Shown: one piece after another, positions 1 through 7,107 of the stretch
Layout of the letters: each line of letters begins with the position of its first letter
How positions within the stretch are numbered: the first letter of the stretch is position 1
Assembly (NCBI GenBank): GCA_003151375.1
Contig: PLXI01000132.1
Coordinates: forward strand, 1-20,288
DNA: 20,288 nucleotides
From: Hyphomicrobiales bacterium
Lineage (GTDB): Bacteria > Pseudomonadota > Alphaproteobacteria > Rhizobiales > Aestuariivirgaceae
Direction of reading: 5' to 3'
Position numbers and translations under genes: made by a program
The notes under the pieces: generated by a model
What the model saw: the letters and a program-made list of their open reading frames with translations, nothing else
The model's database searches: none
What the model was told of the DNA's origin: nothing

Positions 1-1952
1 AAGCGGCACCATTCGCTGCCCACACAGGTTTTGACAGTGCGCAGGCCCTTGGCATACGCCGCACCGGAAACCATGCCCGCAGCATTGAGATCAGACCATA
101 CGGCTGGCAGGTCCTCTTTCTTCACACCCAGCAAATCGATACGCTGGCCGCCCGTAACTTTGACGGTTGGAATAGCGAATTTATCAGCCACATCAGCAAT
201 GGCGCGAAGTTCTTTGGCTGAAGTAACACCACCCCACATGCGTGGTACAACTGAGAATGTGCCATCCTTTTGGATGTTGGCGTGCACGCGCTCATTGATG
301 AAGCGAGATTGATTGTCGTCGGCATATTCACCAGGCCAAGTCGCAAGCATGTAGTAGTTCAGCGCAGGCCTGCATTTGGCGCAGCCGCCAGATGTTTTCC
401 ATTCCAATTTTTGCATCACTTCTGGAATGTTTTTGAGAGCATCGGCAATAATCAGGCGCCGCACTTCGCCATGGCCTAAATCAGTGCAGGGGCACATGGG
501 CTGAATTGCGTTGGGCTGATACTTATCTCCCAGTGAAAGCACTAAAAGTTTTTCAACTAAGCCAGTGCAAGAACCGCAAGAAGCCGAGGCCTTGGTGTGG
601 GCGCGCACTTCATCAATCGAGGTGAGTCCTTTCGCTGAAATGGCATCGGTGATTTTGCTTTTGCAAATGCCGTTGCAGCCGCAAATTTCTGCGTCAGGCG
701 GCAAAGCCGCAACGGCTGCCATCGGGTCCAACTGGCCACCCCCGGCATAGGCTTGACCGAAGATCAGCATTTCACGCTGTTCGGAAATATCCTCACCCTT
801 CTTCAGTTTATCAAAGAACCACGGCCCATCAGTGGTCTCGCCATACATTACAATGCCGATGATCTTGTCGTCCTTGATCACCAAGCGCTTGTAGACACCG
901 CGCGAAGCATCGCGCAGCACAATTTCTTCGCGGTCTTGGGCTTCGGCAAAATCTCCACCGGAATAAAGATCAATGCCAGTGACCTTAAGTTTGGTGGACA
1001 TAACTGAACCGGTGTAGGCCGCTTCTTGGCCAGCCAAAGTCTCAGCAATAGTGCGTGCCATTTCATAAAGTGGTGCCACAAGACCATAAATTCCGCTGCG
1101 ATGCTCCACGCATTCGCCCAACGCAAACACGTGTGGATCAGAGGTCAGTAATTGGTCATTGACGAGAATGCCGCGGTTAACGTCTATGCCCGCTTCTTTT
1201 GCCAAGGCTGAGGCTGGGCGAATGCCAACGGCCATTACCACCAAACTGGCTGGCAACACTGTGCCATCTTCAAGCCTGACACTTTCAACCTTGCCTTCAC
1301 CCACGATGGCTTGGGTGTTGGCCTTCAGCAGCACTTTCATTCCACGCTTTTCAATGGCCTGCTGCAATAAATGCGCTGCCGCCGGATCAAGCTGGCGTTC
1401 CATCAGCGTGGGCATCAAATGCAGTACTGTCACGTCCATGCCCCGCGCATGCAGGCCCGCAGCAGCCTCAAGCCCCAGCAAACCACCACCGATCACAACA
1501 GCGTTGCCGCCCTGCTTGGCGGCAAGCAGCATCTTCTCAACGTCATCGAGATCGCGGTAGGTCACAACACCAGGCAAATCCTTGCCGGGAATTGGTATGA
1601 TAAAAGGTGATGAACCTGTCGCAATTACCAGCTTGTCATAGGCCACTGAAGTGCCATCTTCAGCCGTGACAGTTTTCGCCGCACGGTCGAATTTCGCAAT
1701 CTTTTTGCCTTTATGCAGTGTGACTGAATTTTGCGCATACCAAGCATCATCATGGGTGATGATGTCTTCATAGGTTTTCTCACCCGAGAGAACTGGCGAC
1801 AGCATCAAACGATTGTAATTCACCCGCGGTTCAGCGTTGAAAATCGTTACAGCATATTGATCGGGAGCCAGTTCAAATAAGTGTTCGAGCATCCGCCCTG
1901 GCGCCATTCCGTTGCCGATGATCACCAAATTCTGCTTAGTCGTCAAACTCAT
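1..1952 (-). CDS. nirB: Assimilatory nitrite reductase [NAD(P)H], large subunit (partial, 3' end outside window)
   Basis: NirB reduces nitrite to ammonium in the cytoplasm using NAD(P)H, FAD, an Fe-S cluster and siroheme. About 650 codons are visible; the reading frame stays open to the left edge, so the C-terminal part and any nirD lie outside. Seen in the translation: an N-terminal FAD-binding GNGMA (residues 13-17), a central nucleotide-binding VIGGGLLGLEAA (about 145-156), a BFD-like [2Fe-2S] block with CGCNGIC and CGSCTG (about 420-460), a GGCAKCRP segment, and CVGSEWCR at the edge, as in the sulfite/nitrite reductase domain. The ATG at 1952 has GGAGG only one base upstream. A TTG two codons later (1946-1944) would have better spacing, so the exact start is open. 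The gene is divergent from narK and has its own sigma-54-type promoter. The family call is firm. Confidence 0.95.
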   Translation of the reverse strand, partial: MSLTTKQNLVIIGNGMAPGRMLEHLFELAPDQYAVTIFNAEPRVNYNRLMLSPVLSGEKTYEDIITHDDAWYAQNSVTLHKGKKIAKFDRAAKTVTAEDGTSVAYDKLVIATGSSPFIIPIPGKDLPGVVTYRDLDDVEKMLLAAKQGGNAVVIGGGLLGLEAAAGLHARGMDVTVLHLMPTLMERQLDPAAAHLLQQAIEKRGMKVLLKANTQAIVGEGKVESVRLEDGTVLPASLVVMAVGIRPASALAKEAGIDVNRGILVNDQLLTSDPHVFALGECVEHRSGIYGLVAPLYEMARTIAETLAGQEAAYTGSVMSTKLKVTGIDLYSGGDFAEAQDREEIVLRDASRGVYKRLVIKDDKIIGIVMYGETTDGPWFFDKLKKGEDISEQREMLIFGQAYAGGGQLDPMAAVAALPPDAEICGCNGICKSKITDAISAKGLTSIDEVRAHTKASASCGSCTGLVEKLLVLSLGDKYQPNAIQPMCPCTDLGHGEVRRLIIADALKNIPEVMQKLEWKTSGGCAKCRPALNYYMLATWPGEYADDNQSRFINERVHANIQKDGTFSVVPRMWGGVTSAKELRAIADVADKFAIPTVKVTGGQRIDLLGVKKEDLPAVWSDLNAAGMVSGAAYAKGLRTVKTCVGSEWCR

Positions 1953-2008
1953 TCCTCCAATTCGCCTTGAACGGCGTTGCGGTGCAAAATCACCTTAGTC
2001 TTGAAGGA

Positions 2009-2023
2009 GCAAGCGGCATGCCA
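2009..2023 (-). promoter_or_regulatory. Sigma-54 (-24/-12) promoter for nirB
   Basis: Read on the minus strand the site is TGGCAT-GCCGC-TTGC, against the sigma-54 consensus TGGCAC-N5-TTGC (one change, and exact spacing between the GG and GC). Transcription would start near 1997, about 45 bases before the nirB start. It points to activation by an NtrC-type enhancer-binding protein. Confidence 0.75.
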
Positions 2024-2060
2024 GATTGTGTATTGGCCAAAATCAACTTTAAGGTGCTGT

Positions 2061-2077
2061 AATATAAGTCTTATATT
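2061..2077. promoter_or_regulatory. Perfect 17-bp palindrome, candidate operator
   Basis: AATATAAG-T-CTTATATT is an exact 8-bp inverted repeat around one central base. It lies about 40 bp upstream of the nirB -24 element and about 170 bp upstream of the narK -24 element. It does not match the FNR, NtrC or NsrR consensus as I recall them. It may bind a local regulator, for example one responding to nitrate or nitrite. The protein is not identifiable from this window. Confidence 0.45.
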
Positions 2078-2118
2078 GCGACATGCAAAAATTATAGTAC
2101 TGATTAATTTCGTTGCAC

Positions 2119-2135
2119 TGCACAAAATAGTTGCA
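2119..2135. promoter_or_regulatory. NtrC-like enhancer site between nirB and narK
   Basis: TGCACAAAATAGTTGCA keeps the TGCAC...TGCA dyad spacing of the classical NtrC site (TGCACC-N5-GGTGCA). The right arm has one mismatch and the left-arm sixth base is A. Its centre is about 105 bp from the nirB -24 element and about 123 bp from the narK -24 element, a usual enhancer distance for both. One site could therefore serve both promoters. Confidence 0.5.
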
Positions 2136-2248
2136 AATACTGAACTCGATGGCTGTTTTTATGGCCAAGCCACGATTCTCAGGACACGAGCAGAAATTTT
2201 TATTAAGTTATTTCAGCAGGATAACCAAAGTGCGCAGCCACGGGCATC

Positions 2249-2263
2249 TGGCACAAGCGTTGC
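2249..2263 (+). promoter_or_regulatory. Sigma-54 (-24/-12) promoter for narK and the kinase gene
   Basis: TGGCACAAGCGTTGC matches the core sigma-54 consensus TGGCAC-N5-TTGC at every defined position. The start point should fall near 2275, about 30 bases before the narK ATG at 2307. This also argues against the upstream in-frame TTG at 2277, which would sit at the very 5' end of the message. Confidence 0.85.
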
Positions 2264-2306
2264 ATCGCAATATTGATTGTATCGTCAATTTTGCAGGGAA
2301 AAACGA

Positions 2307-3785
2307 ATGCCAACACCATCAAGAACACGTTTTCCATTCTTTAGTTTAGAGCCGCGCATCAAGATTTTGCATTATAGTTGGTTGGCGTTTTTCATCAGTT
2401 TTGTGGTGTGGTTCAATCTCGCTCCACTGGCGGCCTCGATCCGCGACACGTTTAATTTATCAAAGCCAGAAGTCGCTGCCCTACTCACCTTAAACGTGGC
2501 GCTTGCAATTCCAGGACGTGTGCTTGCAGGTGTATTAGTTGATAAAATTGGCCCGCGCCTTATGTTTACTGGACTGCTGATTTTAACTGGCATCTTTGCA
2601 TTCTTTTTTGCCTTTGCACAAAGCTATGTAGCCTTGGCAGTTTCAAGATTTTTGCTCGGGCTTGCAGGCGCCGGCTTTGTGGTTGGAATTCGCTTGGTTG
2701 GCGAATGGTTTCCGGCGCGTGAAACTGGATTGGCCCAAGGCATTTATGCTGGGCTGGGCAACTTTGGTTCTGCCGCCGCAGCTTTAGCGCTGCCGCTGAT
2801 TGCCTCATTCTTTGGTGGTGCGGAAAGTTGGCGCTGGGCAATTGCAGCAACTGGTTTGGTTTCAATTGTTTACGCCTTCATCTACTATGCTGGCGTGCGC
2901 GATATGCCAAAGGGTTCAACTTATTTCACGCCGAAAAAAATTGGCGCAATGGAAGTGACCAGCAAATCCGATTTCATTCTCTATTGCATCATGCAAGCGC
3001 CTTTGACCATGGTACTGGCTTTATTAGCCTATAGATTGGGGCCTTCGGGCATGAAGGTCATGCCTGCTACCGCAACCTTGCTGTGTTATCTTGTTTTGGC
3101 AGCGCTTTACGCATTCCAAATTTATGATACGTGGCGGATCAACAAATCAATCTTCACAAAAGCAGTGGCACCGATTCACCAATATAGATTTAGACAAGTC
3201 GCAGTTTTGGATTTTGTCTATTTCATCACTTTCGGTTCTGAATTAGCTGTGGTTTCCATTCTGCCACTGTTGTTCAAAGATACGTTTGGCCTATCACTCG
3301 GCGTGGCTGGCTTTCTCGGCGCAAGCTTTGGCCTCACAACATTTTTCGCAAGGCCCGGTGGCGGCTATTTGAGCGATATATTTGGCCGCAAGAAAACTTT
3401 GCTAACCTGCATGTCTGGCACAACCATTGGCTATCTCGCTATGAGCACGATGGGCCAAGCCACCGGCGTGGTTTTTGCGGTAATCGCAACCATCATCTGC
3501 TCTCTATTTGTAAATGCCGGAAATGGCGCGGTCTATGCCATGCTGCCCATGATTAAGCGCAGGCTTACGGGCCAAATTGCAGGCATGGTTGGTGCCTTTG
3601 GCAATGTCGGCGGCGTTCTATTTCTCACTGTCTATGCGGGCTTTGATGCTGCAACCATGCTTGAGGTGGCCGCAACGTGTTCTGCCCTTTCAGTGGCATT
3701 GATTTACCTTTTCATAGAAAATCCCAAAGGGCAAATTGCGGAAGAAATGCCAGATGGAACCATTGCAATGATCGATGTAACCTGA
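2307..3785 (+). CDS. narK: NarK/NasA-type nitrate/nitrite MFS transporter
   Basis: A 492-aa inner-membrane transporter of the nitrate-nitrite porter branch of the major facilitator superfamily; it takes up nitrate and/or exports nitrite. About 12 hydrophobic segments are visible. Both expected substrate arginines are present: R71 in IPGRVLAGVLVDKIGPR (helix 2) and R349 in FFARPGGGYLSD (second half). Two glycine-rich nitrate-signature stretches are seen, AGLGNFGSAAAA (148-159) and NAGNGAVYAMLP (403-414) with GAFGNVGG (429-436). The ATG at 2307 is chosen because AGGGA sits 7 bases upstream and the sigma-54 promoter places the message start near 2275. The gene is 7 bp ahead of the phosphatase-kinase gene, so the two form an operon. 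Its position opposite nirB indicates an assimilatory role. The direction of transport cannot be read from sequence. Confidence 0.93.
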   Translation: MPTPSRTRFPFFSLEPRIKILHYSWLAFFISFVVWFNLAPLAASIRDTFNLSKPEVAALLTLNVALAIPGRVLAGVLVDKIGPRLMFTGLLILTGIFAFFFAFAQSYVALAVSRFLLGLAGAGFVVGIRLVGEWFPARETGLAQGIYAGLGNFGSAAAALALPLIASFFGGAESWRWAIAATGLVSIVYAFIYYAGVRDMPKGSTYFTPKKIGAMEVTSKSDFILYCIMQAPLTMVLALLAYRLGPSGMKVMPATATLLCYLVLAALYAFQIYDTWRINKSIFTKAVAPIHQYRFRQVAVLDFVYFITFGSELAVVSILPLLFKDTFGLSLGVAGFLGASFGLTTFFARPGGGYLSDIFGRKKTLLTCMSGTTIGYLAMSTMGQATGVVFAVIATIICSLFVNAGNGAVYAMLPMIKRRLTGQIAGMVGAFGNVGGVLFLTVYAGFDAATMLEVAATCSALSVALIYLFIENPKGQIAEEMPDGTIAMIDVT

Positions 3786-3792
3786 TCGGAAT

Positions 3793-5508
3793 ATGAGCTC
3801 GACAGCACTACTGCAGATAAATATCGGGCAACATTCCATTGCGGGGCAAAAGCACCGCAATGAAGATTCATACGGTGCTGTCATCCCTGAAGACCGCACA
3901 CTGGAGACCAAAGGCATCGCGATTGCGATAGCCGACGGCATGTCATCTTGTGCCTCACCCAAAGAAGCCAGCGAAACCTGCGTGCGTTCTTTTTTGGAGG
4001 ACTATTATGCCACTCCCGAAAGTTGGACCGTTAAGCGCTCGGTGGCAACGGTTCTGAAAGCTATAAACGGTTGGCTTTATTCGCAGGGCCAGCGCCGAGA
4101 TTTTGATGATCGTGGACTAGTCAGTACATTTTCAGGAATAATTTTGCGTCAGGGTTCGGCTCATATTTTTCATGCTGGTGACTCGCGTATTTCGCGGCTG
4201 CGTGGATCAACACATGAACAGTTGACCATCGATCACCGCTTGCGGCTTAGTGGAGGCCTTGATCATCTTTCGCGCGCCATGGGCATTAGTCAGAATCCAG
4301 AAATTGATTATCGCTTCGAGCCTTTAGTGAAGGGCGACATCTTTATCCTCACTACAGACGGCATCCACGATTTCTTGACACCACGTGAAATTGCAGTTTC
4401 GGTGGCCAAAGCGCAGAACGATCTTGATAAAGCCGTCAATCAACTCGTTAAGTTGGCAGAGAAAAAAGGCAGCACTGACAACCTTACAGCGCAAATATTT
4501 GCCGTCATAGAATGTGGTAAAACCGATGCCGCTTCCCTGCGCGCCAGCACCGCCACTCTACCCTTTCCGCCTGCATTTCATGGTGGGGAGGCGTTAGATG
4601 GCTACAGCATCATTAGACCAATAAGCGAAAGCAGCCGCGGACAAGTTTATTTAGCCAAAGACACTCAGACAGATGAAATTGTCGCCATTAAAACACCTTC
4701 GCTGAATTTTGAAGATGACGCGGATTACATCAATGACTTCGCGCGCGAGGAGTGGATTGGGCGGCTTATCGCCAGCCCCAATGTTTTAAAAATATTCACT
4801 CCAAAAAGGCAGCCGAAATTCCTCTATCACGTTACAGAATATTTTGATGGCAAGACATTGCAACAATGGATGTTAGACAACCCAAAGCCAGATCTTGAAA
4901 ACGTTCGCTCAATAGTTGCGCAGATCGTCCTCGGCCTGCGTGCCATGCACCGCAAAGATATTTTGCATCTCGATCTTAAACCATCCAATGTGATGTTAAA
5001 TACGCAGGGCCTGGTGAAGCTGATTGATTTTGGATCGTCGCTTGCCGCCAGCACATCAGAAGATACGCCGAGCAGCGTTCGTGCTGGCACCGCTGACTAT
5101 GCAGCGCCCGAACATCTGATTGGGGCAAAGCCCTCATCGCTCTCTGATATATTCTCCCTTGGTGTGATCACTTATGAAATGCTAACAGGCTCTTTGCCAT
5201 ATGGTGGAGGCATTAAATCGGCAAAGCAAATTTCTAGGTTGCAATATCTACCCGCAAAAACGAAACGCCCGGAAATTCCAGATTGGATTGATGCCGCCTT
5301 AGAACAGGCTGTTCAACTTACGCCCCAACGGCGTACGGAAGTTCTGTCTGCTTTTGTGGAGAATCTACGCAAACCAAACTCAGCCTTGAAGATAACTCGA
5401 GATCGACCACTACTGGAGCGAAACCCACTTTTGTTTTGGAAAGGCCTGTCACTCGTCCTTTTCGCGGCATGCACAGCACTTATTTTGCTTATGGGCATCA
5501 AACACTGA
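3793..5508 (+). CDS. Bifunctional PP2C-type phosphatase / Ser-Thr protein kinase with C-terminal membrane anchor
   Basis: A 571-aa fusion. The N-terminal PP2C domain (about 10-240) shows RNEDS (22-26), ADGM (47-50), AGDSR (128-132), TTDG (187-190) and STDN (227-230), which supply the metal-binding aspartates. The kinase domain (about 268-525) shows AIK with K300, HLDLKPSN (392-399), DFG (412-414) and APE (438-440). The catalytic loop reads HLD instead of HRD, and the glycine loop keeps only one glycine (SESSRGQVYLA), so it is a non-RD kinase with a degenerate P-loop. A single hydrophobic helix (about 549-567) ends the protein and probably tethers it to the inner membrane. From memory, similar fusions sit between nitrate transporter and nirB genes in other proteobacteria (Pseudomonas type). 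The target is unknown; NarK or a nitrogen regulator are guesses. The ribosome-binding site is weak, so translation may be coupled to narK. Confidence 0.92.
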   Translation: MSSTALLQINIGQHSIAGQKHRNEDSYGAVIPEDRTLETKGIAIAIADGMSSCASPKEASETCVRSFLEDYYATPESWTVKRSVATVLKAINGWLYSQGQRRDFDDRGLVSTFSGIILRQGSAHIFHAGDSRISRLRGSTHEQLTIDHRLRLSGGLDHLSRAMGISQNPEIDYRFEPLVKGDIFILTTDGIHDFLTPREIAVSVAKAQNDLDKAVNQLVKLAEKKGSTDNLTAQIFAVIECGKTDAASLRASTATLPFPPAFHGGEALDGYSIIRPISESSRGQVYLAKDTQTDEIVAIKTPSLNFEDDADYINDFAREEWIGRLIASPNVLKIFTPKRQPKFLYHVTEYFDGKTLQQWMLDNPKPDLENVRSIVAQIVLGLRAMHRKDILHLDLKPSNVMLNTQGLVKLIDFGSSLAASTSEDTPSSVRAGTADYAAPEHLIGAKPSSLSDIFSLGVITYEMLTGSLPYGGGIKSAKQISRLQYLPAKTKRPEIPDWIDAALEQAVQLTPQRRTEVLSAFVENLRKPNSALKITRDRPLLERNPLLFWKGLSLVLFAACTALILLMGIKH

Positions 5509-5557
5509 TGAATTCATTCCGGACGCCCAACTGCAAAGTGTTTAAGTAGCAGGAAAT

Positions 5558-5581
5558 GTCCGCCGCCGTTATGTGGCGGAG
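5558..5581 (+). repeat. Short hairpin, possible single copy of the GTCCG-N14-CGGAC repeat
   Basis: TCCGCC (5559-5564) pairs with GGCGGA (5575-5580) around a 10-base loop, 50 bp after the kinase gene. The outer spacing (GTCCG, 14 bases, CGGAG) equals that of the paired repeats at 6704 and 15141, but the loop differs. No T-run follows, so as a terminator it is weak. Confidence 0.4.
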
Positions 5582-5677
5582 ACTCATATTTGCTTTCCAC
5601 CCCCCGATGTCTTAGGGCAGGATCGTGATCTGACTCCTAGCTGTTTCAGATGCTAAACTGACCTTGAGGAGCAGAAC

Positions 5678-6448
5678 ATGGATTTTTCCCATTCAGGAGT
5701 TGAGAGTTCGGCGATCATTGCTGCCTTTCTAGCGTCAACCGTTGAAGTTGTTGAGGCGTTCACAATTGTTCTTGCAGTTGGCACTCTACGGGGATGGAGA
5801 CCCGCTTGGATTGGAACAGTCTCAGCGTTAATCTTGCTCGCGCTTGCCATTATTATTTTTGGGCCTTTGTTGGGGCGTGTGCCGATCACTGATCTTCAAC
5901 TGGTGGTCGGGGTCATGTTGCTATTGTTCGGGATGGGTTGGCTCCGAAAAGCAATATTAAGGTCGGCTGGTGTTATTCCACTTCATGACGAAAATAAAAT
6001 CTTCGCCGAAGAACAAGCAACTTTGATCGAGGAGACAAAGTCCAAGAGCTCCTCCCAAGATTGGATAGCTGGGTTGGCTGCATTCAAGGCAGTGCTGCTT
6101 GAAGGGTTAGAAGTCGTTTTTATCATCATCGCAGTAGGTTCTGGCCGGAATTTGTTGTGGCCCGCTGCCTTAGGCGCTCTAGCAGCCTGTATAGTAGTCC
6201 TCATCATCGGTATGCTGGTGCATAAGCCGCTATCACGTGTTCCCGAAAACACGTTGAAGTTTTGTGTAGGCGTCATGCTCTCTGCGTTTGGCGTGTTTTG
6301 GACCGGTGAAGGTCTTGGCATCGCCTGGCCCGGTCAAGACCTCATCCTATTGTTCTTTGGCGCAATATTCCTCGGTACCGGACTGTTGATGGCTTACGCT
6401 CTGCGCGATCTTCCACATTCCAACAAATTACTGAAAACGATGAAATAA
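5678..6448 (+). CDS. Duplicated multi-pass membrane protein with two ExxE motifs (COG4280-like, putative transporter)
   Basis: A 256-aa integral membrane protein with about six to seven hydrophobic segments and a visible internal duplication. STVEVVEAFTIVLAVG (20-35) matches LLEGLEVVFIIIAVG (140-154), and VPITDLQLVVGVMLLLFG (68-85) matches VPENTLKFCVGVMLSAFG (188-205). Each half has an ExxE inside its first helix (E23/E26 and E142/E145), recalling the REGLE iron-binding motif of Ftr1/EfeU permeases. I recall this sequence type as the uncharacterised COG4280 group. A cation-transport role is inference only. The start is supported by GAGGAG six bases upstream of the ATG. The small membrane protein 10 bp downstream is probably co-expressed. 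The charged loop at about 103-130 is poorly conserved in type and probably cytoplasmic. Confidence 0.8.
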   Translation: MDFSHSGVESSAIIAAFLASTVEVVEAFTIVLAVGTLRGWRPAWIGTVSALILLALAIIIFGPLLGRVPITDLQLVVGVMLLLFGMGWLRKAILRSAGVIPLHDENKIFAEEQATLIEETKSKSSSQDWIAGLAAFKAVLLEGLEVVFIIIAVGSGRNLLWPAALGALAACIVVLIIGMLVHKPLSRVPENTLKFCVGVMLSAFGVFWTGEGLGIAWPGQDLILLFFGAIFLGTGLLMAYALRDLPHSNKLLKTMK

Positions 6449-6458
6449 GGTAACCAGC

Positions 6459-6677
6459 ATGAAAATTCTTCAGGAAGTGGTAGTCGAATTATTCAGCATG
6501 TTCATGGCTGATGTTCGTATGACGATTTTTACCTTGTTGCTGGTGGCAATGGCCGCCACGTTTTTGAACTTCACCAGCATCAATACCGTTTGGATTGGGG
6601 CGGCTTTTTTTATCGGCTGCTTGGTGACTGTTATTCAAGCAGTGGTAAGAGAAAAGCGCATCCGCGCAAAAAAATAG
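6459..6677 (+). CDS. Small two-helix membrane protein
   Basis: A 72-aa protein with two hydrophobic stretches (about 22-38 and 43-63) and a basic tail (REKRIRAKK), so the C-terminus probably faces the cytoplasm. No recognised domain. It follows the COG4280-like gene by 10 bp and has AAGG about eight bases before its ATG. This suggests a transcriptional unit and perhaps an accessory subunit of that membrane protein. It could also be an unrelated small membrane protein. Confidence 0.65.
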   Translation: MKILQEVVVELFSMFMADVRMTIFTLLLVAMAATFLNFTSINTVWIGAAFFIGCLVTVIQAVVREKRIRAKK

Positions 6678-7107
6678 TCTGGGCAGATTTGGATTCAAAT
6701 GAAGTCTGCTTAGGGTCAAATTCAGACATGGTACCCACGAGTCAAACTGTCAGCTCTGGGCCAAATCCGGACATTGTTCGCTGAAGTCCGTTTGTCGCCT
6801 CGGATCTAGGGGCGAACATCGTCAAATTTGTCACCAAGTCTTTTGATGCATTCATTTCGGATATCATAAATTCAGAAGTAGCATTGTAGATATGCGACGA
6901 CATCCGGCTAGCGAGGTTCCGATGCGATTAGTCAACCAGACTGTAAGTAGCTAATATTCTAATAGCGAAGGACAATCGCATGCCTTTGCGAGCGGCGTGA
7001 ATTGTTTGCTTGGTATAAGAAAGAGGTGCATGCCTTGGGGGGATGCGGTCGTCCCTCGCTTATTCCAGAGACGAGACTCAATTTACCTTAGCTGAGGATT
7101 GCAAAAC
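6678..7107. other. Gene-poor spacer upstream of the metallopeptidase gene
   Basis: About 430 bases with no supportable gene. It contains the paired hairpin repeat at 6704-6772. The rest (6785-7090) shows no coding remnant that I can recognise in either strand and no convincing promoter. It presumably carries the promoter of the metallopeptidase gene. Confidence 0.5.
6704..6772 (+). repeat. Pair of 24-nt hairpin repeats, 45 bp apart (copy A)
   Basis: The first unit (6704-6727) is GTCTG-N14-CAGAC with perfect arms. The second (6749-6772) is GTCAG-N14-CGGAC. The loops share the core CTNTGGGYCAAAT. The same unit length and the same 45-bp step occur at 15141-15209. The change from a C-G pair to T-A in the first unit keeps pairing, which suggests selection for the fold or simple palindrome drift. 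Confidence 0.6.

Noticed and set aside
1159..1560. 133-codon plus-strand frame within nirB
   Set aside because: Lies opposite conserved NirB FAD/NAD-binding sequence; low-complexity composition typical of an antisense shadow.
2277..2306. Ten-codon N-terminal extension of NarK from TTG at 2277
   Set aside because: The sigma-54 promoter puts the message start at about 2275, and a good ribbon of AGGGA precedes the ATG at 2307.
5559..5580. Intrinsic terminator of the narK-kinase operon
   Set aside because: The stem is only six base pairs with a ten-base loop and no T-run follows; kept as a hairpin/repeat only.
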